Positions 13,279 to 26,891 are shown, counted from the stretch's first letter. The stretch is 64,000 nucleotides of DNA from Calliopsis andreniformis (GCF_051401765.1 NW_027480429.1:15194157-15258156), one strand, 5' to 3'. The notes: a model not told the origin generated them from the letters alone. Program-made: numbers and translations.

Positions 13279-14108
13279 GTCAACACCGGAAGCATAAAAT
13301 ACAATATAAATACAACATCTTTTCCATCGTAGAAAACGAATAATTGCAACCTGTGTGAAGGTTATGGTCATATCTACGTTCCGGGCAACCTAGGTTGCAC
13401 TGTAGGGTGTTATTCCACCAGATCGAATAGGTAGGGCCATAGAAGTCTACGCCCGAAGCATAAAATGCAATATAAATACAACAGTTTTTCCACCGTATAA
13501 AAGGATTAATTGCAACCAGTTTGAAAGTGATGATCATTTCTACGTTCCAGGCAACCTAGGCTTCACTCTAGGGTGTTGCTCCACCAGATCGAACACTTAG
13601 GGCCTAAGAAGGCACCGCCAGAAGCATAAAATACAATATAAATATAACAGTTTTTCCATCGTATAAGACGAATAATAGCAACCAGTGTGAAAGTTATGGT
13701 CATTTCTAAGTTCCTGGCAACCTAGGCTTCACCCTGGGGCGTTGCTCCAACAGATTGAATAGTTAGGGCCTTACAAGTCAACGCCCGAAGCATAAAATGC
13801 AATATAAATACAACAGTTTTACCATCGTATAAAACGAATAATTACTACCGGTGTGAAAGTTATGGTCATTTCTACGTTCCGGGTAACCTAGGCTTCACCC
13901 TAGGGCGTTGTTCCACCAGATCGAATAGTTAGGGCCTAAGAAGTGAACGCCAGAAGCATAAAATACAATATAAATACAACAGTTTTTCCATCATATCAAA
14001 CGAGTAATTGCAACCAGTATGAAAGTTGTGGTCATTTCTACTTTCCGGGCAACCTAGGCTTCACTCTATGGCGTTGCTCCACCACATCGAATACATACGG
14101 CCTTAGAA

Positions 14109-14275
14109 GTCAACGCTAGAAGCATAAAATACAATAAAAATGCAACAGTTTTTCCAAAAGTATAGCATGAATAATTGCAACCGGTGTGAATGTCATGGTC
14201 ATTTCTGCGTTCCGGGCGACCTAGGCTTGACTACAGGGTTTTGCTCCACCAGATCGAATAGGTAGGGCCATAGAA
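14109..14275 (+). repeat. 167-bp monomer with a 1-bp insertion
   Basis: The core reads CCAAAAGTATAGC near 14154-14166 where other monomers read CCATCGTATAGC, giving one extra base. The change also destroys the CENP-B-box-like motif in this copy. Its right half carries GAATGTCATGGTC and GGGCGACCTAGG. Confidence 0.7.
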
Positions 14276-17200
14276 GTCAACGCCCGAAGCATAAAATACA
14301 AAATAAATAGAACAGTTTTTCCATTGTATAAAACGAATAATTGCTAGCAGTGTGAAAGTTATGTTCATTTCTACGTTCCGGGCAACCTAGGCTTGACTGT
14401 AGGGCGTTATTCCACCACATCGAACAGCTACGGCCTCAGAAGTCAACGCCTGAAGCATAAAATACAATAAAAATGCAACAGTCTTTCCATCCTATAACAG
14501 GAATAATTGCAACCCGTGTGAAAGTGATGGTCATTTGTACGTTCCAGGCAACCTAGGCTTCACCCTAGGGCGTTGCTCCACCAGATCGAATAGTTAGTGC
14601 CTTAGAAGTCAACACCAGAAGCATAAAAAACAATATAAATACAACATTTTTTCCATCGTATAAAAGGATTAATTGCAACCAGTTTGAAAGTGATGGTCAT
14701 TTCTACGTTCCGGGCAACCTAGGCTTCACCCTAGGGCGCTCCTCCATCAGATCGAATAGTTAGTGCCCTAGAAGTCAGCGCCAGAAGCATAAAATACAAT
14801 ATAAATACAACAGGTTTTCCATCGTATAAAATGAATAATTGCAAACAGTGTGAAAGTACTGGTCATTTCTACGTTCCGGGTAACCTAGGCTTCACTCTAG
14901 GGCGTTGTTGCACCAGATCGAACAGTTAGGGCCTAAGAAGGCAACGCCAGAAGCGTAAAATACAATATAAATATAACAGTTTTTCCATCGTATAAAACGA
15001 ATAATATCAACCAGTGTGAAAGTTATGGTCATTTCTACGTTCCGGGCAACCTAGGCTTCACCCCAGGGCGTTGTTCCACCAGATCGACTGGTTAGGGCCT
15101 AAGAAGTGAACGCCAGCAGCATAAAATACAATATAAATACAACAGTTTTTCCATTGTATAAAACGAATAATTGCTACCAGCGTAAAAGTTATGGTCAGTT
15201 CTACGTTCCGGACAACCTAGGCCTCACTCTAGGTCGTTGTTCCACCAGATCGAATTGTTAGGGCCTAAGAAGTCAACGCCAGAAGCATAAGATACAATAT
15301 AAATATAACAGTTTTTCCATCGTGTAAATCGAATAATTGCTACCGGTGTGAAAGATAACGTCATTTCTACTTTCCGGGCAACCTAGTCTTCACCCTAGGG
15401 CGTTGATCCAACAGATTGAATAGTTAGGGCCTTAGAAGTCAACGCCCGATGCATAAAATACAAAATAAATAGAACAGTTTTTCCATCGTGTAAAACGAAC
15501 AATTGCTACCAGTGTGAAAGTTATGGTCATTTCTACGTTCCGCGCAAGCTAGGCTTCACTCTAGGGCGTTGCTCCACCAGATCGAATAGTTAGTGCCTTA
15601 GAACTCAAGGCCCGTGGCTTAAAATACAAAATAAATAAAACAGTTTTACCATCGTATAAAACGAATAATTGCTACCAGTGTGAAATTAATGGTCATTTCT
15701 ACGTTCCGGGCAACCTATGCGACACTCTAGGGCGTTGCTCCACCACATCTAATAGCTACGGCCTTAAAAGTCAACGCCAGAAGAATAAAATGCAATATAA
15801 ATACAACAGCATTTCCATCGTATAAAATGAATAATTGCAAACAGTGTGAAAGTAATGGTCATTTCTACGTTCAGGGCAACCTAGGCTTCACTCTAGGGCG
15901 TTGCTCCACCAGATCGAATAGTTAGGGCCTTAGAAGTCAACGCCCGAAGCATAAAATGCAAAATAAATAGAACTGTTTTTCCATTGTATAAAACGAATAA
16001 TTGCTACCAGTGTAAAAGTTATGGTCTTTTCTACGTTCCGGGCAACCTAGGCTTCACAGTAGGGCGGTGCTCCACCAGATCGAATAGTTAGGGCCTTAGA
16101 AGTCTGCGCCGGAAGCATAAAATACAATATAAATACAACAGTTTTTCCATCATATAAAACGAATGATAGCAACCAGTGTGGAAGTTATGGTCACGTCTAC
16201 GTTCCGGGCAACCTAGGCTTCACTTTAGGGCGTTGCTCCACCAGATCAAATAGTTAGGGCCTTAGAAGTCAACGCCCGAAGCATAAAATACAATAAAGAT
16301 GCAACAGTTTTTCCATCGTATAACAGGAATAACTGCAACCAGTCTGAATGTAATGGTCATTTCTACGTTCCGGGCAACCTAGATTTCACTCTAGGGCGTT
16401 GCTCCACCAGCTCGAATTGTTAGGGCCTAACAAGTCAAAGCCAGAAGCATAAAATACGATATAAATACAACAGCTTATCCATCGTATAAAACGAATAATT
16501 GCAACCAGTGTGAAAGTTATGGTCATTTCTACGTTCCGGGCTACCTAGGCTTCACCCTAGGGCGTAGCTCCTACAGATTGAATAGTTAGGGCCTTAGAAG
16601 TCAATGCCCGAAGCATAAAATGCAATAAAAATACAACAGCTTTTCCATCATATAACAGGAATAATTGCAACCAGTTTGAAAGTGATGGTCATTTCTACGT
16701 TCCGGGCAACCGAGGCTTCACACTAGGGCGTTGCTCCACCAGATCGAACAGTTAGGACCTTAGAAGTCAATGCCCGAACCACAAAATGCAATAAAAATAC
16801 AACAGTCTTTCCATCATATAACCGGAATAATTGCAACCAGTTTGAAAGTGATGGTCATTTCTACGTTCCGGGCAACCTCGGCTTCACTCTAGGGCGTTGC
16901 TCCACCAGATCGGATAGTTAGTGCCTCAGAAGGCAACGCCAGAAGCATAAAATACAATATCAATACAACAGTTTTTCCATCGTATAAAACGAATAATTGC
17001 AACCAGTATGAAAGTTCTGGTCATTTCTACTTTCCGAGCAACCTAGGCTTCACCCTAGGGAGTTGCACCACCAGATCGAATAGTTAGGGCCTTAGAAGTC
17101 AACGCCCGAAGCATAAAATACAAAATATATGGAACAGTTTTTCCATCGTATAAAACGAATAATTGCTACCAGTGTGAAAGTTATGGTCATTTCTACTTTC

Positions 17201-19421
17201 CAGGTAACCTAGGCGTCACCCTAGGGCGTTGTTCCACCAGATGGAATAGTTAGGGCTTAAGAAGTCAACGCCAGAAGGATAAAATACAATATAAGTACAA
17301 CAGTTATTCCATCGTATAAAATGAATAGTTGCAGACATTGTAAAAGAAATGGTCATTTCTACGTTCCGGGCAACCTAGGCGTCACTCTAGGGCGTTGCTC
17401 CACCAGATCTAATAGCAACGGCCTTAGAAGTCAACGCCAGAGGCATAAAATACAATATAAATACAACAGCTTTTCCATCGTACAAAATGAATAATAGCAA
17501 ACAGTGTGAAAGTAATTGTCATTTCTACGTTCCGGGCAACCTAGGCTTCACTCTAGGTCGTTGCTGCACCAGATCAAATAGCTAGCGACTTAGAATTAAA
17601 CGCCAGAAGCATAGAATACAATAAAAATGCAACAGTTTTTCCATCGTATAACAGGAATAAATGCAACCAGTGTGAATGTAATGGTCATTTCTACGTTCCG
17701 GGCAACCTAGGTTTCACTCTAGGGCGTTGCTCCACCAGGTCGAGTAGTTAGGGCCTAAGAAGTCAACGCCAGAAGCATAAAATACGATATAAATACAACA
17801 GCTTTTATATCGTATAAAACGAATAATTGCAACCAGTGTGGAAGTTATGGTCATATCTACTTTCCGAGCCACCTAGGCTTCACCCTAGGGAGTTGCACCA
17901 CCAGATTGAATAGTTAGGGCCTTAAAAGTCAATGCCCGAAGCATAAAGTGCAATAAAAATACAACAGTTTTTCCATCGTTATACAGGAATAACTGCAACC
18001 AGTGTGAATGTACTGGTCATTTCTACGTTCCGGATAACCTAGGCTTCACTCTAGGGCGTTGTTCCACCAGATCGAACAGTTAGGGCCTAGGAAGTCAACG
18101 CCAGAAGTATAAAATACAATGTAAATATAACAGTTTTTCCATCGTATAAATCGAATGATAGCAACCAGTGTGAAAGTTATGGTCATTTCTACGTTCCGGG
18201 CAACCTAGGCTTCACTCTAGGGCGTTGCTCCACCAGATCGAATAGTTAGGGCCTTAGAAGTCAACGCCCGAAGCATAAAATGCAAAATAAATAAAACAGT
18301 TTTTCCATCGTATAAAACGAGTAATTGCTACCAGTGTGAAAGTTAGGGTCATTTCTACGTTCCGCGCAACCTGGGCTTTACCCTAGGGCGTTGTTCCACG
18401 AGATGGAATAGCTAGGGACTTAGAATTCAACGCCATAAGGATAAAATACGATATAAATACAACAGCTTTTACATCGTATAAAACGAATAATTGCAACCAG
18501 TGTGGAAGTTATGGTCATTTCTACGTTCCGGGCAACCTAGGCTTCACTCTAGGGCGTTGCTCCACCAGATCGAACACTTAGGGCCTAAGAAGGCAACGCC
18601 AGAAGCATAAAACACAATATCAATACAACAGTTTTTCAATCGTATAAAACGAATAATTGCTACCGATGTGAAAGTTATGGTCATTTCTACGTTCCGGGCA
18701 ACCTGGGCATCACCCTAGGGCGTTGTTCCACCAGATGGAATAGTTAGAGCCTTAGAAGTCAACGCTCGAAGCATAAAATACAACAAAGATGCAACAGTTT
18801 TTCCATCGTATAAAACGAATAATAGCAATCAGTGTGAAAGTAATGGTCATTTCTACGTTCCGGGCAACCTAGGCTTCACTCTAGGGCGTTGCTCCACCAG
18901 ATCAAACAGTTAGGGCCTTAGAAGTCAACGCCCGAAGCATAAAATACAAAAGAAATAGAACAGTTTTTCCACCGTATAAAACTAATAATTGCAACCAGTG
19001 TGAAAGTAATGGGCATTTCTACGTTCCGGGCAACCTAGGCTTCACTCTAGGGCGTTCCTCCACCACATCGAATAGCTACGGCCTTAGAAGTCAGCGCCAG
19101 AAGCATAAAATGCAATATAAATACAACAGTTTTCCCATCGTATAAAAGGATTAATTGCAACCAATTTGAAAGTGATGATCATTTCTACGTTCCGGGCAAC
19201 CTCGGCATGACTCTGGGGCGTTGCTCCACCAGATCTAATAGTTAGTGCCTCAGAAGGCAACGCCAGAAGCATAAAATACAATATCAATACAACAGTTTTT
19301 CCATCGTATAAAACGAATAATTGCTACCGATGTGAAAGTTATGGTCATTTCTACGTTCCGGGCAACCTAGGCTTCACCCTAGGGCGTTGTTCGACCAGAT
19401 GGAATAGTTAGGGCCTTAGAA

Positions 19422-22400
19422 GTCAACGCTCGAAGCATAAAATGCAATAAAAATACAACAGTATATCCATCATATAACAGTAATAATTGCAACCAGTTTG
19501 AAAGTGATGGCCAATTCTACGTTCCAGGCAACCTAGGCTTCACTCTAGGGCGTTGCTCCACCAGATCGAGTAGTTAGTGCCTTAGAAGTCAACGCCAGAA
19601 GCATAAAATACAATATAAATAGAACAGTTTTTCCATTGTATAAAACGAATAATTGGAACCAGTATGAAACTTATGGTCATTTCTACTTTCCGAGCAACCT
19701 AGGCTTCACCCTAGGGCGTTGCTCCAACAGATTGAATAGTTAGCGCCTTAGAAGTCAACGCCCGAACCATAAAATGCAAAAAAAATACAACTGTGTTTCC
19801 ATCATATATCAGGAATAATTGCAACCAGTTTGAAAGTGGTGCCCAATTCTACGTTCCGGGCTACCTAGGTTTCACTCCAGGGCGTTGCTCCACCAGATCG
19901 AATAGTTACGGCCTAAGAAGTCAACGCCAGAAGCATAAAATACGATATAAATACAACAGTTTTTCCATCGTATAAAACGAATAATTGCAACCAGTATGAA
20001 ACTTATGGACATTTCTACTTTCCGAGCAACCTAGGCTTCACCCTAGGGCGTTGCTCCAACAGATTGAATAGTTACGGCCTTAGGAGTCAACGCCCGAACC
20101 ATAAAATGCAAGAAAAATACAACATTGTTTCCATCATATATCAGGAATAATTGCAACCAGTTTGAAAGTGATGGCCAATTCTACGTTCCGGGCAACCTAG
20201 GCTTCACTCCAGGGCGTTGCTCCACCAGACCGAATAGTTACGGCCTAAGAAGTCAACGCCAGAAGCATAAAATACAGTATAAATACAACAGTTTTTCCAT
20301 CGTATAAAACGAATAATTGCAACCAGTATGAAACTTATGGTCATTTCTACTTTCCGAGCAAGCTAGGCTTCACCCTAGGGCGTTGGTCCAACAGATTGAA
20401 TAGTTAGGGCCTTAGAAGTCAACGCCCGAAGCTTAAAATGCAATAAAAATACAACAGTGTTTCCATCATATATCAGGAATAATTGCGACCAGTTTGAAAG
20501 TGATGGCCAATTCTACGTTCCGGGCAACCTAGGTTTCACTCCAGGGCGTTGCTCCACCAGACCGAATAGTTACGGCCTAAGAAGTCAACGCCAGAAGCAT
20601 AAAATACGATATAAATACAACAGCTTTTCCATCGTATAAAACGAATAGTTGCAACCAGTATGAAACTCATGGTCATTTCTGCTTTCCGAGCAAGCTAGGC
20701 TTCACCCTAGGGCGTTGGTCCAACAGATTGAACAGTTAGGGCCTTAGAAGTCAACGCCCGAAGCATAAAATGCAATAAAAATACAGCTGTGTATCCATCA
20801 TATAACAGGAATAATTGCAACCAGTTTGAAAGCGATGGCCAATTCAACGTTCCGGGCAACCTAGGCTTCACTCTAGGGCGTTGCTCCACCAGATCGAATA
20901 GTTAGTGCCTTAGAAGTCAACGCCAGAAGCATAAAATACAATATAAATACAACAGTTTTTCCATCTTATAAAACGAATAATTGCAGCCAGTATGAAACTT
21001 ATGGTCATCACTACTTTTCGAGCAACCTAGGCTTCACCCTAGGGCGTTGGTCCAACACATTGAATAGTTAGGGCCTTAGAAGTCAACGCACGAAGTTTAA
21101 AATGCAATAAAAATACAACAGTGTGTCCATCATATAACAGGAATAATTGCAACCAGTTTGAAAGCGATGGCCAATTCTACGTTCCGGGCAACCTAGGCTT
21201 CACTCTAGGGCGTTGCTCCACCAGATCGAATAGTTGGCGCCTTAGAAGTCAACGCCAGAAGCATAAAATACAATATAAATACAGCAGTTTTTCCATCGTA
21301 TAATACGAGTAATTGCAACCAGTATGAAACTTATGGATATTTCTACTTTCCGAGCAACCTAGGCTTCACCCTAGGGCGTTGCTCCAACGGATTGAATAGA
21401 TAGGGCCTTAGAAGTCAACGCCCGAACCATAAAATGCAAAAAAAATACAACAGTGTTTACATCATATATCAGGAATAATTGCAACCAGTTTGAAAGTGAT
21501 GGCCAGTTCTACGTTCCGGGCTACCTAGCTTTCACTCCAGGGCGTTGCTCCACCAGACCGAATAGTTACGGCCTAAGAAGTCAACGCCAGAAGCATAAAA
21601 TACGATATAAATACAACAGTTTTTCCATCGTATAAAACGGATAATTGCAACCAGTATGAAACTTATGAATATTTCTACTTTTCGAGCAACCTAGGCTTCA
21701 CCCTAGGGCGTTGCTCCAACAGATTGAATAGTTAGTGCCTTAGAAGTCAACGCCAGAAGCATAAAATACAATATAAATACAACAGTTTTTCCATCGTATA
21801 AAACGAATAATTGCAACCAGTATGAAACTTATGGATATTTCTGCTTTCCGAGCAACCTAGCCTTCATCCTAGGGCGTTGCACCAACAGATTGTATAGTTA
21901 GGGCCTTAGAAGTCAACGCCCGTACCGTAAAATTAAAAAAAAATACAACAGTGTTTACATCATATATCAGGTATAATTGCAACCAGTTTGAAAGTGATGG
22001 CCAATTCTACGTTCCGGGCAACCTAGCTTTCACTCCAGGGCGTTGCTCCACCAGACCGAATAGTTACGGCCTAAGAAGCCAACGCCAGAAGCATAAAATA
22101 CGATATAAATACAACAGCTTTTCCACCGTATAAAACGAATAATTACAACCAGTATGAAACTTATGGTCATTTCTACTTTCCGAGCAAGCTAGGCTTCACC
22201 CTACGGCGTTGCTCCAACAGATTGAATAGTTAGGGCCTTAGAAGTCAACGCCCGAAGCATAAAATGCAATAAAAATACAATAGTGTATCCATCATATAAC
22301 AGGAATAATTGCATCCAGTTTGAAAGTGATGGCCAATTCTACGTTCCGGGCAACCTAGGCTTCACTCTAGGGCGTTGCTCCGCCAGATCGAACAATTAGT

Positions 22401-22741
22401 GCCTTAGAAGTCAACGCCAGAAGCATACAATACAATATAAATACAACAGTTCTTCCATCGTATAAAACGAATAATTGCAACCAGTATGAAACTTATGGTC
22501 ATTTCTACTTTCCGAGCAACCTAGGCTTCGCCCTAGGGCGTTGCTCCAACAGATTGAATAGTTAGGGCCTTAGAAGTCATCGCCCGAACCATAAATTGCA
22601 AAAAAAATACATCAGTGTTTCCATCATATATCAGGAACAATTGCAACCAGTTTGAAAGTGATGGCCAATTCTACGTTCCAGGCAACCTAGGCTTCACTCT
22701 AGGGCGTTGCTCCACCAGATCGAGTAGTTAGTGCCTTAGAA
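19422..22741 (+). repeat. Dimeric higher-order repeat domain (332-bp unit, ten A and ten B monomers)
   Basis: Monomer A carries GTGTTTCCATCATATATCAG (or GTATCC), CCAGTTTGAAAG and GGCCAATTCTACG; monomer B carries CAGTATGAAACTTATGG, TTTCCGAGCAA and TTGCTCCAACAGATTG. A monomers start at 19422, 19754, 20086, 20418, 20750, 21082, 21414, 21912, 22244 and 22576. B monomers lie between them, with one extra B in tandem (starting 21580 and 21746) that makes the only trimer. The 3320-bp block is exactly 20 monomers long and is sharply bounded: neither A nor B in this form is seen elsewhere in the window. Confidence 0.9.
22124..22140 (-). promoter_or_regulatory. CENP-B-box-like 17-mer, 8 of 9 core bases
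   Basis: On the minus strand this reads ATTCGTTTTATACGGTG. Against the published CENP-B core pattern nTTCGnnnnAnnCGGGn it matches TTCG, A and CGG, missing only the last G. Most monomers have CGAT instead of CGGT at that end and match 7 of 9. Binding is not shown, and no CENP-B-type protein is known for this unidentified species. Confidence 0.35.
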
Positions 22742-23073
22742 GTCAACGCCAGAAGCAAAAAATACAATATCAATACAACAGTTTTTCCATCGTATAAAAC
22801 GAATAATTGCTACCGATGTGAAAGTTATGGTCATTTCTACGTTCCGGGCAACCTAGGCTTCACCCTAGGGCGTTGTTCCACCAGATGGAATAGTTAGGGC
22901 CTTAGAAGTCAACGCTCGAAGCATAAAATACAACAAAGATGCAACAGCTTTTCCATCGTATAAAACGAATAATAGCAACCAGTGTGAAAGTTCTGGACAT
23001 TTCTACGTTCCGGGCAACCTAGGCTTCACTCTTGGACGTTGCTCCACCAGATCGAATAGCTAGGACCTTAGAA

Positions 23074-23239
23074 GTCGAAGCCAGAAACAGGAAATACAAC
23101 AAGAATGCAACATTTTTTCCATCGTATAGCATGAATAATTGCTACCAGTGTGAAAGTAATGATCATTTCGGCGTTTCGGGCATCCTAGACTTAACTGTGA
23201 GGCATTACTCCACCAGATCGAGTTGTTAGGTCCTAAGAA
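23074..23239 (+). repeat. Diverged monomer family R (R1 subtype)
   Basis: The head GTCGAAGCCAGAAACAGG and right half GATCATTTCGGCG, CATCCTAGACTTA and GTGAGGCATTAC differ from both the standard monomer and R2. It is followed by S at 23240 (GAATGCTATGG). Confidence 0.82.
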
Positions 23240-23405
23240 GTCAACGCCAGAAGCATAAAATGCAATATTAATACAACAGCTTTTCCATCGTATAAAACGA
23301 ATAATTGCAACCGGTGTGAATGCTATGGTCATTTCTACGTTCCGGGCAACCTAGGCTTCACCCTAGGGCGCTGCTCCACCAGATCGAATAGTTAGTGCCC
23401 TAGAA

Positions 23406-23571
23406 GTTAGCGCCACAAGCATAAAATACAATATAAATACAACATTTTTTCCATCGTAAAAAACGAATAATTGCAACCAGTGTGAAGGTAATGGTATGTC
23501 CTACGTTCCGAGCCAGCTTGGCTACACCCTAGGGTGTTGCTAAACCAGATCGAATAGTTAGGGCCTTAGAA
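23406..23571 (+). repeat. Diverged monomer family T (first example)
   Basis: Head GTTAGCGCCACAAGC; right half GAAGGTAATGG, GTATGTCCTACG, CCGAGCCAGCTTGGCTACAC and GGGTGTTGCTAAACCAG. The first CCTAGG is replaced by GCTTGG. Other T monomers start at 24734, 27556, 29880, 34527, 38344, 40668, 44818, 47640 and 50297 (partial). T right halves on other heads occur in 50795, 52787 and 53119. In the 17-mer HOR, T always follows Y. Confidence 0.82.
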
Positions 23572-24069
23572 GTCAATGCCCGAAGCATAAAATACAAAAT
23601 AAATAGAACAGTTTTTCCATTGTATAAAACGAATAATAGTAACCAGTGTGAAAATTATGGTCATTTCTACGTTCCGGGCAACCTAGGCCTCACTCTAGGG
23701 CGTTGCACCACCAGATCGAATAGTTAGGGCCTTAGAAGTCAACGCCCGAAGCATAAAATACAGAATAAATAGAACAGTTTTTCCATTGTATTAAACGAAT
23801 AATTGCAACCAGTGTGAAAGTAATGGGCATTTCTAGGTTCCGGGCAACTTAGGCTTCACTCTAGGGCGTTGCTCCACCACATCGAATAGCTACGGCCTTA
23901 GAAGTCAGCGCCCGACGCATAAAATGCAATAAAAATACAACAGTCTTTCCATCATATAACCGGAATAATTGCAACCAGTTTGAAAGTGATGGTCATTTCT
24001 ACGTTCCGGGCAACCTCGGCATCACTGTAGGGCGTTGCTCCACCAGATCTAATAGTTAGTGCCTCAGAA

Positions 24070-26891
24070 GGCAACGCCAGAAGCATAAAATACAATATCA
24101 ATACAACAGTTTTTCCATCGTATAAAACGAATAATTGCTACCGATGTGAAAGTTATGGTCATTTCTACGTTCCGGGCAACCTATGCTTCACCCTAGGGCG
24201 TTGTTCGACCAGATGGAATAGTTAGGGCCTTAGAAGTCAACGCTCGAAGCATAACATACAACAAAGATGCAACAGTTTTTCCATCGTATAAAACGAATAA
24301 TAGCAACCAGTGTGAAAGTTCTGGACATTTCTACGTTCAGGGAAACCTAGGCTTCACCCTAGGGCGTTGCTCCAACAGATTGAATAGTTAGGGCCTTAGA
24401 AGTCATCGCCCGAAACATAAAATACAAAATAAATAGAACAGTTTTTCCATCGTATAAAACGAATAATTGCTACCGGCGTGAAAGTTATGGTCATTTCTAC
24501 GTTCGGGGAAACCCAGGCTTCACGCTAGGGCGTTGCTACAACAGATTGAATAGTTAGGGCCTTATAAGTCAATGCCAGAAGCATAAAATGCAATAAAAAT
24601 ACAACAGCTTTTCCATCATATAACAGCAATAATTGCAACCAGTTTGAAAGTGATGGTCATTTCTACGTTCCGGGAAACCTAGGCTTCACCCTAGGGCGTT
24701 GCTCCAACAGATTGAATAGTTAGTGCCCTAGAAGTTAGCGCCACAAGCATAAAATACAATATAAATACAACAGTTTTTCCATCGTATAAAACGAATAATT
24801 GCAACCAGTGTGAAGGTAATGGTATGTCCTACGTTCCGAGCCAGCTTGGCTACACCCTAGGGTGTTGCTAAGCCAGATCGAATAGTTAGGGCCTTAGAAG
24901 TCAATGCCCGAAGCATAAAATACAAAATAAATAGAACAGTTTTTCCATTGTATAAAACGAATAATAGTAACCAGTGTGAAAATTATGGTCATTTCTACGT
25001 TCCGGGCAACCTAGGCCTCACTCTAGGGCGTTGCACCACCAGATCGAATAGTTAGGGCCTTAGAAGTCAACGCCCGAAGCATAAACTACAAAATAAATAG
25101 AACAGCTTTTCCATTGTATAAAACGAATAATTGCTACCATTGTGAAAGTTATGGTCATTTCTACGTGCCGGGCAACCTTGGTTTCACTCTATGGCGTTGC
25201 TCCACCAGATCGCATAGCTAGGGACTTAGAATTCAACGCCATAAGAATAAAATACAGTATAAGTACAACAGTTTTTCCATCGTATGAAATGAATAATTGG
25301 AAACATTGTGAAAGTAATGGTCATTTCTACGTTCCAGGCAACCTAGGCGTCACTCTAGGGCGTTACTCCACCACATCTAATAGCTACGGCCTTAGAAGTC
25401 AACGCTAGAAGCATAAAATACAATAAAAATTGCACAGTTTTTCCATCGTATAACATGAATAATTGCAACGGGTGTGAATGTTATGGTCATTTCTACGTTC
25501 CGGGCAACCTAGGCTTGACTGTAGGGTGTTGCTCCGCCAGATCGAATAGGTATGGCCAAAGAAGTCAACGCCCGAAGCATAAAATACAAAATAAAAAGAA
25601 CAGCTTTTCTATTGTATAAAACGAATAATTGCTACCAGTGTGAAAGTTATGTTCATTTCTACGTTCCGGGCAACCTAGGCTTCACTCTAGGGCGTTGCTC
25701 CACCAGATCGAATAGTTAGGGCCTTAGAAGTCAACGCCCGAAGCATAAAATACAAAATAAATAGAACAGTTTTTCCATTGTATTAAACGAATAATTGCAA
25801 CCAGTGTGAAAGTAATGGGCATTTCTAGGTTCCGGGCAACCTAGGCTTCACTCTAGGGCGTTGCTCCACCACATCGAATAGCTACGGCCTTAGAAGTCAG
25901 CGCCAGAAGCATAAAATGCAATATAAATACAACAGTTTTTCCATCGTATAAAAGGATTAATTGCAACCAATTTGAAAGTGATGATCATTTCTACGTTCCG
26001 GGCAACCTAGGCTTCACTCTAGGGCGTTGCTCCACCAGATCGAACACTTAGGGCCTAAGAAGGCAACCCCAGAAGCATAAAACACAAAATCAATACAACA
26101 GTTTTTCAATCGTATAAAACGAATAATTGCTACCGATGTGAAAGTTATGGTCATTTCTACGTTCCGGGCAACCTGGGCTTCACCCTAGGGCGTTGTTCCA
26201 CCAGATGGAATAGTTAGGGCCTTAGAAGTCAACGCTCGAAGCATAAAATACAACAAAGATGCAACAGTTTTTCCATCGTATAAAACGAATAATAGCAATC
26301 AGTGTGAAAGTAATGGGCATTTCTAGGTTTCGGGCAACCTAGGCTTCACTCTAGGGCGTTGCTCCACCACATCGAATAGCTACGGCCTTAGAAGTCAGCG
26401 CCAGAAGCATAAAATGCAATATAAATACAACAGTTTTTCAATCGTATAAAAGTATTAATTGCAACCAGTTTGAAAGTGATGGTCATTTCTACGTTCCGGG
26501 AAACCTAGGCTTCACCCTAGGGCGTTGCTCCAACAGATTGAATAGTTAGGGCCTTGGAAGTCAACGCCCGAAGCATAAAATACAAAATAAATAGAACAGT
26601 TTTTCCACCGTATAAAACTAATAATTGCAACCAGTGTGAAAGTAATGGGCATTTCTACGTTCCGGGCAACCTAGGCTTCACTCTAGGGCGTTGCTCCACC
26701 ACATCGAATAGCTACGGCCTTAGAAGTCAGCGCCAGAAGCATAAAATGCAATATAAATACAACAGTTTTCTCATCGTATAAAAGGATTAATTGCAACCAA
26801 TTTGAAAGTGATGATCATTTCTACGTTCCGGGCAACCTCGGCATCACTCTAGGGCGTTGCTCCACCAGATCTAATAGTTAGTGCCTCAGAA
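24070..26891 (+). repeat. 17-monomer higher-order repeat, copy 1 (2822 bp, longest form)
   Basis: Seventeen monomers in the order P, Q, X, Y, T, U, Z, AA, BB, CC, V, DD, P', Q'', DD', EE, DD. Diagnostic words: X has TTCGGGGAAACCC; Y has ATAACAGCAATAATTGC; Z has GTGCCGGGCAACCTTGG; AA has ATTCAACGCCATAAG; BB has CAACGGGTGTGAATG; CC has AAAAAGAACAGC; DD has AAAGGATTAATTGC; EE has CCACCGTATAAAACTAAT. The next P starts at 26892. The same order returns at 46976, where it has lost one monomer. Confidence 0.88.

Larger units (their letters stand above)
1..19421 (+). repeat. Diverged monomer region with scattered local duplications
   Basis: About 117 monomers (register starts 1 to 19256) show many variants and no single HOR period. 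Alternating signatures include AATAAATATACAAGAG, ATAAATAGAACAG, ATATAAATATAACAG and AATAAAGATGCAACAG in the A/T-rich half. Blocks of two to six monomers are copied at distances of 11, 12 and 35-36 monomers (separate entries). No gene or non-satellite DNA is present. The patchwork suggests older or less homogenised satellite than the domains to the right; this is my inference from visible divergence, not a computed identity. Confidence 0.85.
22742..24069 (+). repeat. Eight-monomer lead-in to the 17-mer HOR domain
   Basis: The order (my labels) is P (ATATCAATACAACAG), Q (CAACAAAGATGC), R (GTCGAAGCCAGAAACAG), S (GAATGCTATGG), T (GTATGTCCTACG), U (AGTAACCAG), V (TTGTATTAAACG) and W (CTTTCCATCATATAACCGG). 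P, Q, T, U and V recur in the 17-mer unit. R and S recur in the interruptions at 34 and 40 kb, and W recurs at 37514. It resembles a rearranged version of the neighbouring HOR. Confidence 0.75.

Noticed and set aside
23074..23239. R monomer as a foreign insertion or pseudogene
   Set aside because: It aligns with the standard monomer along its whole 166 bp and keeps register on both sides, so it is a diverged monomer and not an insertion.
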